Source: Simmondsia chinensis
Lineage: Eukaryota > Streptophyta > Magnoliopsida > Caryophyllales > Simmondsiaceae
Length of the DNA stretch: 64,000 bases
NCBI GenBank assembly: GCA_018398585.1
Contig: JAGTTD010000008.1
Location: 1,996,501 to 2,060,500, forward strand
Direction of reading: 5' to 3'
Shown here: positions 42,801 to 54,950 of the stretch, piece after piece
How positions within the stretch are numbered: position 1 is the first letter of the stretch
Layout: each line of letters begins with the position of its first letter
Notes under the pieces: generated by a model
The model's database searches: none
The model's input: the letters and a program-made list of their open reading frames with translations, nothing else
Told to the model about the DNA's origin: nothing
Position numbers and translations under genes: made by a program

Positions 42801-43092
42801 AGATTAAATTTAGAATAAGACCCACAAAAGATAATAAAAACATAATAAAAATGCATAAAAAGGGGCAAAAATGAGAGCATACTACATGCATAGGATTCCA
42901 AGGTGAAACAATGGGAGACATATTTCAACGAGGGACCCAGATTAAATGTACTATACACGCAATATTTCAATAACTTCTTAGACAAGGGGATCCACAGCTT
43001 TTAATACTATATTGCAATAGTGTGGATAAATTCTAACACCAAGTACACTTCCAAAAGTTGTTAAAAGCGTGCGTTCAGCTCGGGAAAGGTTT

Positions 43093-43383
43093 ATCAAGGA
43101 ACCAACTTTTCCAAAAGCTTAAGCTGATAAGTGAAGGTTCGAGATTGGTTTTATATTCTATCACGCCCCCTCGCTTAAATGTTTATTAAGCTTAAAGCGT
43201 GGATATTGCATAGGTTCACCTAATACCTAGTGACTAAATTACGTTAATATTAAAACTGGGGGCTGTTGGGAGTTGAACTCGTAAGCTTTTACTCATCAAT
43301 TCTTTGATACCATGTCAAAGAAAAACTTTCCCAAAAGCTTAAGCTGACAGGTAAAGGCACGGGATTGATTTTATACTCTAACA
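43093..43383 (-). mobile_element. TRIM element, second complete copy
   Basis: GGTTT lies at 43088-43092 and 43384-43388. On minus: TGTTAGAGTATAAAATCAAT, TTTGGGAAAG, CATGGTATCAAAGAATTG (primer site), GAGTTCAACTCCCAAC and an end GGTTCCTTGATA. Same family as 32681-32978. Confidence 0.75.
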
Positions 43384-43790
43384 GGTTTCAACTTTGTTTT
43401 CCTCGAGATTATTTATGGAAATGGGAAAATATTTTGGAAAAAGAAGGGAAGAAAGACCACCTTAAAAGGACGCTTGGAAAGCAAGGGAATTGTGTTTTCT
43501 CAAAATGTTTTTGGAAAAATTGATAAAATTTTCAAGAAAACTGGAAAAATTCTCGAAAGCAAATACGTCCCCGAAAGAGTATCATGCGAAACTTAGAGTT
43601 GATCGAGTCCGGTTCACCCGAGGATACTGACGTATAAAGATGGAAGGACTTTTGGTGCCAATTTCCCATCTCCCAATCATCACATAAATACCATAAAGGA
43701 AGAAAACAAAACATGCAACATTCTCGGTTTCTAAACAGCCCTTTAACTACTGCAAAATTTTGAAAGGTACGCGTGATTTTACCGACATAT

Positions 43791-46700
43791 TTAGGCACCA
43801 CGAACAGGCGGGGTCATACAAGAAGTCGGTGAAGCCCCATCGAAGCTGCCAGCGCTACAGGGTCTTCCTTTCTGACCATTTTGCGAAACGCCCTTCGTTC
43901 TGATTGACATGAACTGTGTATTCTTCTTCGGAGATTCCTTACATACGCCTTCATTTTCTTGATGGAATCTATGGCGTTGCACATCCACTGATTCTAGATT
44001 CTCTTCTACATTTATGGAACAGATTTTCTCGGTCTTTTTCCAAAACTTGGGACTCAAGAATTCAGCACCAGGACAGCATGAGTTCCCAGTAGAATCGTTC
44101 TTAAGAATCCTTCCGCTATGTAGAGCCAAATCGTACGAGATCTCGTCTAGCGCTCTCTCCAGCCCAGTTACACGTGTCTCCAAGGAGGTAATACCATTCT
44201 GGGAATTGCCCATGAATCTCTGAACATCGTATACGAAAAGGGTGTTAGATTATAAAACTATTCATCTTCAACTTTTGGAAAGTTGGTTTTATGACATAAC
44301 ATTAGAGTTATAATCTTCAACTTTTGGAAAGTTGGTTTTATGACATAACATTAGAGTCTTATTGACCGAGAGGTCACACGTTGAATAAAAACAACCCCCA
44401 CATTCACTATTAATATAATTTTAGCATATGGTATGAGATATGCCTATATATTATTCACACTTTATGCCAAATGAGCATTTGCATGAAAGAGCACGTTAAA
44501 TTATAAAGCTATTCCTAGGGGTTCGCCCATCAGCTTGAACTTTTAGGATAATTGATTCCTTAAACAAGAGATAAATAGAATAAGCAAGGTATCTTTTGAT
44601 AGCATAACATAACTTACAAGTGAAAGTATGTATAGACCTGACAGGGGATCAAATTTTAATATGAAATGAACCCGATCTAAATCCATAGTAAATAATCAGA
44701 TATGGATCTAACAACACGATCTAATAGTCCAACTACCAGCTAAAATCGACAGTCTTATTACTTATCAAATTTGATCCATCTACCCGTTATGGTATCACAA
44801 ATTAGTAACGCATTCGTATTATGTTAAGTAAAAGCAACATACCCAATGCCCAAAGGGCTCCCGCCTAAGCAGGGTCTTGGGGGAACGAAGTACACAGCCT
44901 TCCCCCTTCAAGGTATTTCCCCTGAAAGAGGCTATTTCCGAGTGCCCCCAACCTGAGGGTGAGGACTTCCCAGGAGGTCACCCATCCTGGTACTGCTCTC
45001 GCCCAAGCACACTTAACTTCGGAGTTCTAATGAGATCCGATAACGGCGTGTTGGTACCCTCTTTGGTATTCGTATTATGTTAAGTAATTGCAGTAAAACT
45101 CAAGACCCAGGATAAGTTCATCAATGAATCCTGCCAAAACCGATCGCTAGGATCCCTTTGAACAAATAAATGCATATGCACTTTTCAGAAAGCTATGAAA
45201 ATACCTGAATGAGTTCTAACAGATTGGACTGCTGTTTCTCAATCTGAACAAGCTGCTTCCGAATCAAAGAGAAGTCCTCAAAGTCGGCGTTGTTCTCACC
45301 AATTTCTTCTATAACTCCGCTATCAGCACCCGACACGTCAACATCATCCCCCTCGTCGAAAGGGACCATGTGGAGCCCAGTTCCCGAGATCCCAAATGTG
45401 TGCATGCTTTCATCGCGGTTCTTCCTGAAGAAAGCACTTTTTTCTGACTCAGCGCTTTTAATTTCCAAGTCTTTATACCGAGTACCATCCTCAGAATCCG
45501 AGCCCACTTTCAAAAACGGAGTTTGAGCTACCGCTATCTCAATCTTCCAATCGGTACTTCCTTTAGAGCCCGGTTTCTGAAACACGGGCGCATTAGACTT
45601 CTGATTATTAGTTCTCGAAGGGCTCTTCTCCTTTGCAATAGCGGGTGCTGAATCAGCTGACAGAGAAGACATGTTCTTGGACATCGTCTTCTTTGACTGG
45701 GGAGTTTCGAACACAAAATCATGAGAACTCTTCGAAACTGAAGAGGAGTCCGTGATGGTCGAGTCATCTGACAACGAAGATCGAGTCTTGGACAAAGGAG
45801 GGGAAATGGTAGAGATCGAACCATCAGACAATAAAGATCGGGTCTTGTATAATGTTTTCTTCAGCTTAGGAGTCTTGAAGATCGGAGGTGATACTGATCC
45901 AATACCATTATCTGGTCCCATGACAATGCAAGTAAGTTACTAACTGACTATTCATGTAGTTTTTCGGCCTTGTAAGGCAAGCAATATCAACAAAGACAAA
46001 CTAGCTAACGGTCTTGTTCGAAATCGAAAGGATATCTGCCCTCAAGCTCTATGATGCGATCGATGATATAAAGTTGATCAAATCTTTGCAAGAGTAATTC
46101 AGTCTAATGCGTTGAGATATCAAAGTCGACACCCGATAAGGCATTTGTTTTAATGTTTAAGTATAAACCAAATGGATGCTTCATAACAAGGTCATAGGGT
46201 CAAATTTGAATCCCCGACTAGGACTTGTTTGGCAAAGCTTTCCTCCTTAAAAAAAAAAAACTTCCAATAGGAAAAAACAAAAACATTTTTTTACAAGATC
46301 TGAGGGTGTTAATCCTTTAAATAAAAGCTAAAGCTGCTGTTTTCAACTTTTAAGCAAAAATATAAGAATTTTTTCAGATAAAAATACTCCTATTAAAAAC
46401 ATTTTATTGAAAAATACTTCTGCATATTGTGATTCCCAAAAATAAAAGTTTTTTTCACGGTATGGTCAAACAAGGCCTTAGAATAAACACAAACGCCTTG
46501 AGTTTATCAGGAAACTATTACCCAAGAAAGGGAGAATCGTAATCTAATTCGTAGCAACCTTGATCCATTCATTCATTTCAACCATTTTCCAACTTTCAAA
46601 TGATCTGTTCATTTATAAAATCACCCCTAAACCGTCATCCAATAGCTTAAACTTTTGAGATAATTAATTCTATCACAAGGCATAACTCATAGACTTCCAA

Positions 46701-48663
46701 GAAAGTCACTCGTCAACCGATCTAGATCCATACTAACCCACATTGCTTTCAAATACACATTTGAATCTAAAACTTACCATCATATACTTAATGTTAGAAT
46801 ATAAAACCATTATTTTCATCCATCAGCTAAGCTTTTGGGACAGATAATTCCTTGACATGATATCAAAGCCTTATTGACCGAGAACTCAGGACTTCAAATC
46901 TCATCCGCCCCAATTCTAAATATTAGTATATTTCAAATACGAGGTATTGTGGGATTGTCAGACTTTCATAACCAACATAAACTTTCGAGACATATGATTC
47001 CTTAATCATCATGATTTCTAAAGATTTACCTTTTGAAAAGGAGGAGCTAGATTGAGACAAAGACGAGTCCTCATCTGGACCACCGGCCACCCCCTTCCAA
47101 GCCTCTAATGCTCTGTTCATCGTCTCACGGGCTACCTTAACCTGTCACATCGCAATCCAAAACCGAACCCCAACTCTATCAAAATCATACCAATTTCCAC
47201 CAATAATCATCAAAATAAGACATGGGTCTATAATTAAATTAAAACCCCACTTCAAACATATATCATAAATTATCAATCGAGGAAATCCATTGGGCCAAGC
47301 TAGCTCTACAAGTTCGATTCCGAAATTCACATCTAAGTTGAAGTAAGGTATCATCCTAAAACCATCAGCATCGGAAAGTAGCCCATCAAACTTATACATT
47401 AATTTTTGTAAAATTTCACCAAGCCTTGCACTCGACTCGTAGAGCTGGTCCATGAGATCTGCGTATAAGCCCAAATGGGTTTCATTCTAAATCCAATTGA
47501 CACTAGGAGAAATAAGCAACTAGACTTATATGTTAATTTCTTTTCTCTTACAACTTTGATTTAGAATTTCTTATCAGACTCAATATGTTGATTTCTTCAC
47601 TCTCACAAACTCCTACGTTACGTTTCTTGCCAGACTCAAATGTTCAAAACCCGAACAATTTTTTTTTTCTTTTGAGATACAACAACAATAACAAATCCAG
47701 TGCCTTAATGGCCCCCTGCCAAGTCAGGATCTGGGAATAAAATATACACAACGTTACCCGTTCTGGGTGAAACCGATATATTTTAATAACAATCAATCCC
47801 CCATTGAATTCTCAAAAGCAATCAATCACCTTATCAAATCTCCGAGACTCCAATGCGCTAACACACATACTCTTCACTTCCGCCACCAACTCCCTCTCCT
47901 CCACCGCCACCGCCACCTTCTCCAACACCTCCGCTGCCGCCTTCCTTGCCGCCCAATCCTCACTCCTCAAGAACTCCACCGCACACCCCACCACCCCACT
48001 CATCAACCCTCTCCCGTTGACCACCGCCCCACCGTTGACCGCCACAACCGCCCCAACAAACCTCAGCAGCGCCGGCTTCGCCTTGAAACTCTCACTCCTC
48101 ACCAGCTTCAGCACCTTCGGAAGAACCCTCTTTAACTCCGGCACCACCTCAGCCGCGCACTCAGCCGGCGCCGCCTCAATCGCCGCCGCGAGACAAACCG
48201 CCGACCCCACCTGTACATTGTAATCCTGCTCAGTCATCAGCGCACCCAGAAGTGCATCGAGAAGAACCCAAAACGACCCGGCCCCGAGATGACCAGCGAG
48301 AGACGCAGCGGCGGTTTCCGCGGCAGCGCGCACAGAGGAGTCATTATCCCTTAGGCGGCGGAGGAGGGAGGGAATTAGGAATTTGGCGAGATGGGTTGAG
48401 AGGGAATCGGAAGCGCGGGAGTGCGCAAAGGTAGAGATGAGAGAGAGAGAGTGCGCGCGCACGGAAGGCTTAGCGGCGGCATCGACCGAGAGAAGACAAG
48501 AGAGGAAAGCGGGAAGGGAGGGAAGAGGGAGAGTACGCGCGAGGTGGTGGAGGTGGGCAGAGGCGCGGGGGAGGGTGGCTCGGTCAGAGAGCTTGTCAAG
48601 GAGAGTGTGGATGTGGGGTTTGAGGTCGTGAGGGGTGGTGGGAATGTGAGTTGAAGGCGCCAT
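43791..48663 (-). CDS. TORTIFOLIA1-like microtubule-associated protein (TORL3/TORL4 type)
   Basis: Four exons: 48663-47830, 47141-47030, 45911-45205, 44219-43791. They join in frame to 693 aa with GT-AG introns. Residues 1-278 form a HEAT/TOG-like array (HLHHLARTLPLPSLPAFL, RLRDNDSSVRAAAETAAASL, LRSEDWAARKAAAEVLEK). The next part has VARETMNRALEAWKGV. A Ser-rich linker follows, then a coiled coil (about 528-590: IRKQLVQIEKQQSNLLELIQ, TSLETRVTGLERALDEISYD) and the signature CCPGAEFLSPKFWKKTE. Proteins of this family bind cortical microtubules; loss of TOR1/SPR2 causes helical growth (known). ATG 48663 is chosen because the frame further upstream has only TTG. Introns hold TRIMs and SINEs. Confidence 0.88.
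44241..44564 (+). mobile_element. TRIM in TORTIFOLIA1-like intron 3, with internal duplication
   Basis: Starts TGTTAGATTATAAAACTATT. A segment of about 55 bp (CTTCAACTTTTGGAAAGTTG, GTTTTATGACATAACATTAG) is repeated in tandem. Then GACCGAGAGGTCACACG, and a second LTR from about 44494 ending GATTCCTTAAACA. Confidence 0.65.
44831..45067 (-). mobile_element. 5S-headed SINE, copy 8, in TORTIFOLIA1-like intron 3
   Basis: ATTCGTATTATGTTAAGTA (19 bp, perfect) lies at 44812-44830 and 45068-45086. On minus: ACCAAAGAGGGTACCAACAC, AACTCCGAAGTTAAGTGTGC, GGCGAGAGCAGTACC, GGATGGGTGACCTCCTGGG, the body, and GGGTATGTTGCTTT. Confidence 0.95.
46165..46262 (+). mobile_element. tRNA-like SINE remnant with poly-A (TORTIFOLIA1-like intron 2)
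   Basis: GTCAAATTTGAATCCCCGAC resembles a B box. A short body CTTGTTTGGCAAAGC and an A13 run follow. Confidence 0.4.
46265..46485. repeat. hAT-like MITE remnant (intron 2)
   Basis: Right end GGTCAAACAAGGCCTTAG; interior CTTTTAAGCAAAAATATAAG and AAATACTTCTGC resemble the 34868-35321 element. Confidence 0.4.
46789..47010 (+). mobile_element. TRIM remnant next to the exon 2 donor
   Basis: TGTTAGAATATAAAACCATT, CATGATATCAAAGCC (primer site) and GACCGAGAACTCAGG, ending about CGAGACATATGATTCC. It ends within about 20 bp of the exon 2 splice donor at 47029. Confidence 0.6.
47370..47640 (-). repeat. TGTTAA-type LTR repeat (TORTIFOLIA1-like intron 1)
   Basis: AAAATTTCACCAAGCC, GCGTATAAGCCCAAATGGG, GTTAATTTCTTTTCTCTTAC and ACTCCTACG in minus-strand order. 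Confidence 0.55.
47681..47773 (-). mobile_element. Tail-only SINE copy (TORTIFOLIA1-like intron 1)
   Basis: ACAACAACAATAACAAATCC, AGTGCCTTAATGGCCCC, AAGTCAGGATCTGGG, ACGTTACCCGTTCTGGG. It is truncated about 50 bp before exon 1's donor. Confidence 0.65.
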
Positions 48664-48722
48664 TGCTGGGGGAGCTTGAAGGTACAACAATGGCGGGGGG
48701 CTGTTAAGGCATTGGATTATGG

Positions 48723-48745
48723 GGAGAGAGAGAGAGAGAGAGAGA
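48723..48745 (+). repeat. (GA)n tract upstream of the TORTIFOLIA1-like ATG
   Basis: About eleven GA units, CT on the coding strand, 60 bp before the ATG; probable leader or core promoter tract. Confidence 0.6.
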
Positions 48746-48799
48746 TCTGAAATGGGAGTGAAGCCTCGACGAGGGGGGATGTTCTCTTCCCTCCTACTA

Positions 48800-49097
48800 C
48801 TGTTACACTTTTTTTTTTAAATTATTATATATTAGTATCTTAAAGGTTATTATATTAATTTTTTAATTTGTAAATTTTATTAAATAAATTTTAATTTAAA
48901 AAGTTACGTATATTTAATAAAATAATTTAAATAATAATATAAAAAATAAAAGTGGAGATTATTTTACACCATAATACGTTGCTATTTGAATTATTTTATT
49001 AAATTAATGTAACTTTTTAGATTTGAAATTATTTTATAAATTTTGTACGCTAAAAAAATTAATATACTGACTTTGGGTAATAATATGTAATTTGCCT
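48800..49097. other. AT-rich spacer upstream of the TORTIFOLIA1-like gene
   Basis: TTGTAAATTTTATTAAATAA and an inverted partner (TTATTTTATTAAATTAATG) suggest a small AT foldback. No gene. Confidence 0.35.
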
Positions 49098-49291
49098 CTT
49101 TTTTGGGTAGTGAGGAACCGGTTATCCAAATAATTTTGATGCATGTAATGACTCACACATTATAGGAGATAGTTGAACGGGTATTTTTCAGAGAAAAGTG
49201 AAAGTGGGAATCGAACACCAAACTTTTTGGTCGAAAACAAATACTCCATCATCTCACTTGTCTCGTACTATTGAGGCAAAGTCCTAGTGAA
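49098..49291 (-). mobile_element. tRNA-derived SINE, third copy
   Basis: On minus: GACTTTGCCTCAATAGTACG (A-box region), GTGTTCGATTCCCAC (B box) and CCGGTTCCTCACTACCC, followed by an A run. Matches 10765-10973. Confidence 0.65.
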
Positions 49292-49999
49292 TTATTGATA
49301 TGCTTGGTTTCTAAATGTCGTTCATGATTTATTATTAGGATATTGGTATTGTTATAATAAAAATTTAGCATGGAAGAAATTTTATAATTTTTAGTTAATT
49401 TTCTGGCCTATTGGTATCTGTTAATTCAATTCAAACTTATACATGACCCGATTGTTAAAAATTTTGTCTCCCCTCAACCACAATTTTACTCTAGAGCTAT
49501 ACTGACATAATATAGATTAATTATACAAATTAAATTTATATAATTAAAAGTGTAATAATTAAATTAATATGGTAAATAAAGTATAAAAATATATAAGTAA
49601 ATAACGTATATTTAAGTATACATGTACTATATATTAATTAAAATATTATTTATTTATAAAATATAATTAATTAATATTTATTATATATAAGTTAATTATT
49701 TATTACCACTATATTTGATGTATAAAGGGTTTCTTTACCATAATGTGTAAAAGCTGAGTAGATATTTTTAATTACATTTAATAATTTCCTTTATTTATTT
49801 ACTGAGGTGATAGCTGATTGTGCATATGCTGCCATTATCACAAACTATTATAATACTTTGTAATATCATTTTAGATTATGATTTGTTTGCACAAATTAAG
49901 TATATAATCATGTTTATATTAATACAGTGACATACAATTAAAATAATAAAAAAATTATGCAAAAATTAAAAAGAGATTGTAATATATTAACGTAGGTTA
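49292..49999. other. AT-rich spacer
   Basis: No genes or elements recognised. Confidence 0.4.
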
Positions 50000-50312
50000 A
50001 AGCTATATTTGGCAAGTAATTTTTCATAGCTTTTAAATTTTTGATTAGTCAAACAGTTAATAACGCTGTTTGGTAAAATTTTTATTGTTAGCTTTTTCAT
50101 AGCATTTAGCTTTTGAAAGGTAGCTTTTTAGCTTTTCAAACGCTATGCAATCAAATTCTATTTATTATTATATAATAATCCATCAATTTTAACAACTAAT
50201 TTTACTAAACTTGTTACCCATCAGTTAAAAGCTAAACGCTAACAGCTAACAATTAACAACTAAAAGCTAACAGTTAAACAATAACAGCTAAAACTACAGC
50301 CAAACATAGTCT
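50000..50312. repeat. MITE-like foldback
   Basis: GCTATATTTGGC and GCCAAACATAGTC ends pair. The interior has AGCTTTTTAGCTTTTC and AAAAGCTAAACGCTAACAGC. Confidence 0.5.
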
Positions 50313-50752
50313 AAGAGATTGTAAACGTAAAGACGTAGGAAATAAAATATATGAACAGTAAGGTTAAAGATTGTAAACATATCCATATCATCATATATCG
50401 TTATTGTGGTCAACTGGATACTGTTTGATCTACATGGAAATTATAAGCAAAAAGCATCTCTCGATGGTCTTACTCTTCAAGTTCTTTATGATAACTGCTA
50501 ATAGGTAAGTTATCCTCTTAACTATCTTTTCCAGTTAGGGTTTCTTTAGGAGGAGAGAACGGACCAAACCTATAACTAAAATAAGATACGATCTCCCCAT
50601 GATCAAAGTTTGTTTTAATTAAGCTCGTACCTTATATACCACGTTATTAATCATATAATAAACTGAAATAAACCTAGGCCCACATTTTAAAGATTATTTT
50701 ATAGAATTGGTTTTACCTGTTCAATATCCAACTTGTTTTATAAACAAGAACA

Positions 50753-50990
50753 AAGCAAAAAATACCCAAGAGCTTCCACCTAAGCAGGGTCGTTGGGGGG
50801 AGGGAGTGAATGTACGCAACCTTCCCCTTTTAGGGTATTATCCTTGAAGAGAGGTTGTTTCCAAGTGCTTCCAATCTGAGGGTGAGGACTTCCCAGGAGG
50901 TCACCCATTTTGGTACTGCTCTTGCCCAAGCACGCTTAATTTCGCAGTTCTAATGGGATCCGGTGACGGTGTATTGATATCCTATTTGGT
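50753..50990 (-). mobile_element. 5S-headed SINE, copy 9
   Basis: Imperfect 19-bp repeats TGTTTTATAAACAAGAACA (50734-50752) and TGTTTCATAAACAAGGACA (50991-51009). On minus: ACCAAATAGGATATC, ACTGCGAAATTAAGCGTGC, GGGCAAGAGCAGTACC, AATGGGTGACCTCCTGGG, body and GGGTATTTTTTGC. Confidence 0.88.
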
Positions 50991-51029
50991 TGTTTCATAA
51001 ACAAGGACACAGCCCAATAAACAAAAGCC

Positions 51030-51195
51030 TACTTTTTTCGATAATTAGCAAAAAAGTCGCAACACCAAAACAAACACCTCGTCAAAACAGGACCCAAGTT
51101 ACCCTGTATCAAGATGGGGATCAAAACAAAGACAAAAGCAAAAACAAACCAAAAAAGGATTATAATACAGTCATAACTAAAGACCAGTAGACGTT
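51030..51195 (-). mobile_element. Probable LINE 3'-end fragment
   Basis: TTTTTTCGATAATTAGC on plus gives a GCTAATTATCGAAAAAA tail on minus, like the tails at 29838 and 39826. It begins 20 bp after the 5S-SINE. Confidence 0.4.
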
Positions 51196-51642
51196 ACATG
51201 ACTATAACCATAACCAGAGAGGATGAACCGAGAACAGGGAAACGGGCCAATATGCCAAAGCTAGGAGTAGGGCTGCCATGAAGTTTGGTCGACCAACACC
51301 TTAATCTATCATTGTAATATATTTAGCCAAAGCTGATTCATCACCATTAAAACTCAGTCCAACCTTTTTTCCTAACTTTCATACACGCTCTGCAGCAAAC
51401 AGTTTGTTAACATCTTTAGCGCTTCTACACTTCTTCACCAACAAAATAATATTAGCGAACCGTAAAATCTATAAATTGGAGGCAAAATAAAAGGGACACA
51501 AATATAGGTTGATAATGTGTTCTCCCATATTTGTGTAAACTTAAATGTTGTTACAAAATGGAGGGACCATAAGAGGCCAAAACGACACGATTTTCAAATT
51601 TCAGAACTCATTGGTCACCATCTCCACATATTTTTTCGGATT

Positions 51643-52016
51643 ATTTACGCTAAAGGTTCCTATACTTTATTCATTATGTTAATTTGGTCTTTATATTTTT
51701 AACTGCATCAATTTAATCCCTTAATAATTCAAAATCTGTCAATTTAGTCATTTGGTCAAATTTAAGTTATGTTAATTACTTAATTTTGAACGGTAATTAA
51801 AATTATGTGAGATGCAAGTAACTTATTATAAATTCATCTATTTACTCAATTGAACCCAATTCGTGACCGAACTATTAAAAACTTAATACAATTTTTTCTC
51901 TAAGGACCCAATTGACACATTTTGGATTATACAGTGACTAAATTGACACAATTAAAAGTACAAGGATCAAATTGACACAATGGATAAAGTACAAGGACCT
52001 TTAGCGTAAGTAACTA
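51643..52016. mobile_element. MITE with about 45-bp TIRs
   Basis: TTTACGCTAAAGGTTCC and GGACCTTTAGCGTAAG are inverted ends. Interior GTGACCGAACTATTAAAAAC and GACCAAATTGACAC-type words match 3949-4272. A third copy near 62300 is interrupted by a SINE. Confidence 0.75.
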
Positions 52017-52502
52017 TGTTTTCTAAGTATTAATTAATCCATTTAATTATAGAGAAATGTTTATATTAATAGGCTAATTAGAAGGTTTCATGTGAAAATT
52101 TGTTTGATTGTTTCAAATTATTTAAAATTAAAATTGAAATTAAGGGTTTGATAAAAAATAATAAATAAAATTATGGGCTTTTGTTGTTTTTTTTTTTTTT
52201 TTATATCTGTAGTATAATACATGGTTGCCCATGTTTTCCCATGTGATTATGGATTAATCATCTGATGGAAGGCTGGAGAAAATGTTACACAATACTGTTG
52301 TCAGTGTCAGGTCAGTTCTGGTATTCTCGAAATCTTAAGCAAAACTTTTAAATAGGGCCTTTCGTATATAATAACGATTCTTTTGAAACTCATTAATATA
52401 TACAATTATTACTTTAAAAACGACGACCTCTAAACTTTGGAAGCCCCTAAAATTCGGGGGCCCCAAGTAGGTATTTGGGTTGACTGGGGTTATGTTCGGC
52501 CC
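52017..52502. other. Unassigned spacer
   Basis: T17 run near 52185. AAACTTTGGAAGCCCCTAAA and TTCGGGGGCCCCAAG resemble words at 1230-1265 in the BIR3-like intron. No gene. Confidence 0.35.
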
Positions 52503-52780
52503 TGGTTAGAGTATAAAATTATTTTTTAATCTGTACTTGGCGGTTCAAGCTTTTAGATAGTTGGTTCTTTAACACGGTATCAGAGTGTTTACAACCGAGA
52601 GGTCATGAGTTCGAAACTCAATAGCTGATACTCTGGATATTAATATATTTCAAACACAATATGGGAGGGCTTATGCATTTTCCACGTTTCAAACGCAATG
52701 ATGATTTGCGTTAGGGAGTATGTTAGATTATAAAATTAATTTTAGACCTTCAATCATCAGCTTAAGTTTATGATCATGTA
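52503..52780 (+). mobile_element. TRIM copy
   Basis: TTAGAGTATAAAATTATTTT, GTTGGTTCTTTAACACGG, CACGGTATCAGAGTG (primer site), AGGTCATGAGTTCGAAACTC. The second LTR starts at TGTTAGATTATAAAATTAAT. Confidence 0.75.
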
Positions 52781-53111
52781 GGATGAGTAGCTGAGGAGAT
52801 TATGAAGCAATCAGACCTCTAGAAACCCAAACGGGTGAGCCGGAAGCACTAATTTGTGTTGTCAACTTCAAAGGACCATAAATTTTGATCAGTAAAGGGT
52901 TACGAGGTCAATTATCTATCAAATCGAAGCTCTAATGCTAAACTATGCAACCCCAACCACTTCACCGCTAGCTCCGCCTATTTTACCCAAATTCGTCCAC
53001 TAAACATTTTCGGCCACTTTTATGTTTTTTTGATAGTTTAGTGGCAATTTCATTATTTTGGGGTTTTTTTTTTTGTTTACTTATAAATATACTCCATAGC
53101 TGGTTGTATTA

Positions 53112-53353
53112 AAAGGAAAGGAATATATCCAGTGCCTCAAGGGCTTCCGCCTAGGCAAGGTTTGGGGGGGCGGATGTACGCAGCCTTCACCCTTCAGGGT
53201 GTTAATATGAAGAGAGGTTGTTTTCCAGTGCCCACAACCTGAAGGTGAGGACTTCCCAGGAGGTCACCCATCATGGTACTACTATCGTCCAAGTCCGCTT
53301 AACTTCGGAGTTCTAATGGGGTCCAGTGACGGCGTGTTGGTACCCCATTTGGT
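53112..53353 (-). mobile_element. 5S-headed SINE, copy 10
   Basis: On minus: ACCAAATGGGGTACCAACAC, CACTGGACCCCATTAG, ACTCCGAAGTTAAGCGGAC, GACGATAGTAGTACC, GATGGGTGACCTCCTGGG, body and GGCACTGGATATATTCC. AGCTGGTTGTATTA and AGCTTGTTGTATAA flank it. Confidence 0.88.
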
Positions 53354-54950
53354 AGCTTGTTGTATAATTCATTCAAAAAAGTACTCAATACAAAATCCTA
53401 GTTTATTTTCTCTCTTTCAGCGAATCCCAAGTTATTTTTTGACTTTGACATGTTTAAACCAAAATTTATATTTCCAGTCCGCATCATTTAGGATAATTAA
53501 TTTCTTCATAAGTTACAATTGCTCATAATCAATATTAGAACAACTTTATATTTAATGCAGCACGTAGATGAAAATTAAAGGGAATGGAAAGGTTCAACGG
53601 CTTTCTCTTAATTCTTATTACCAAAATAATAAAGAACAAGGGAAAAATAGTTTAACGTGATTCTCACACCCAAATAATAGAGGAAAAAACACATAAAAAG
53701 GGACAAATTCTTTGAAGTAATTGAACTAACTAAACCCTAGACTTCCTTTTGTTTAAATAGAACTAATTCAACTAAACTAAAATATTTAAAAATTAAAAGA
53801 TAAATATAAAAATAACTGTTAGTTATCGAAACAACTAATAATTATCCCTTTATAAAATCTAAGCTAAAGTCTCCTAATTATGTTAACTTTCTCAATCCGG
53901 CTCATCCTTTCGCGTCTCTTCCCTCTATCCGCTTCTCTCTTTCATTCCGCCAAGTAACTATTTCGTCAAAAATTCAATCCGCCAAGATACGGGCTGTATT
54001 AATATTATACTAGTGTTATCCCGTGCGATACACGGAGCATGTTTACAATTTGAAAAAAAATTAAATGTTACGTCCACATGTCTCAAACTTTTAAATACTA
54101 ACTTCTTATTCTTCTTTCAATTCTTAAACTATTTAAAAAAAAAAAAAAACGTCACGCTAAATTGGCCTAAAGTTTGTTAATTCAAAAAAATGCAAGTCTC
54201 CAACTTAAATGCAAGGGTGAACTTATTAATAAGGAGATCGTGGCCTATAATACTTGGAGTTGAAGTTTGGAGGATTTTAAGAGAAGTAGAAACTTTGCAA
54301 TAACGTATATGATAGACGGGATAATTTGAGTAATTAAAAAAAAAAAGTGAAATTGATTAATGTAAAGAAAACCGCGAATCTAGAGGCGGATATCACGTGA
54401 CCCTACTACGCCTACTCCCTATTCAATGTATCTATCATTTTGTTTTTTATCTTTTAGCCAAATTGTAAAAAAGAAACAAAATTATATTTTCTCATGAATA
54501 TATTTTTGAAAAATCATTTTTACAAAAGTACTTTTATTATGAGTATTTTTATCTGAAAAAATTTTAATAATTTGTAAAAAAATATCTATATAATACATTT
54601 TTTTTATAATAATAATGTCTTATGAGGATTGAACCTGGATTACGCTGTTGGCAGTCTGAGAGCTCTGTTATTCGGGCATGTCCCTAAAAAGCATATCAAT
54701 ATAATTTTTTTGTCAAAACTTAGTAAAAATGTTAATGTAATACATATTTTAATTACATATGATATCGTTTACCGAAATTCAATGAGCCTAAAGCAGATAC
54801 AAGGAGTTACATATTTCATTACATATTAGAATATATAACTACATGATAGTTTATGTTCAAAAAAATTAACTATATGATAGGTTTTTTATATCAAACTATA
54901 TGATATAATAAGATGGTACAAATGAATAATTACCAAAATATGCCACTTTG
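53354..54950. other. Spacer, possible LTR remnant
   Basis: 53560-54010 in reverse is AT-rich with short direct words and may be LTR debris. CTAGTGTTATCCCGTGCG near 54010 is of the ACCGGCTAGT/CACGGG type common in plant transposons. No gene. Confidence 0.3.

Noticed and set aside
48252..48654. Arg/Glu-rich plus-strand frames opposite TORTIFOLIA1-like exon 1
   Set aside because: Antisense shadows of a GC-rich HEAT-repeat exon.
47812..48690. TORTIFOLIA1-like start upstream at 48690
   Set aside because: The codon there is TTG. The first ATG in frame is 48663-48661.
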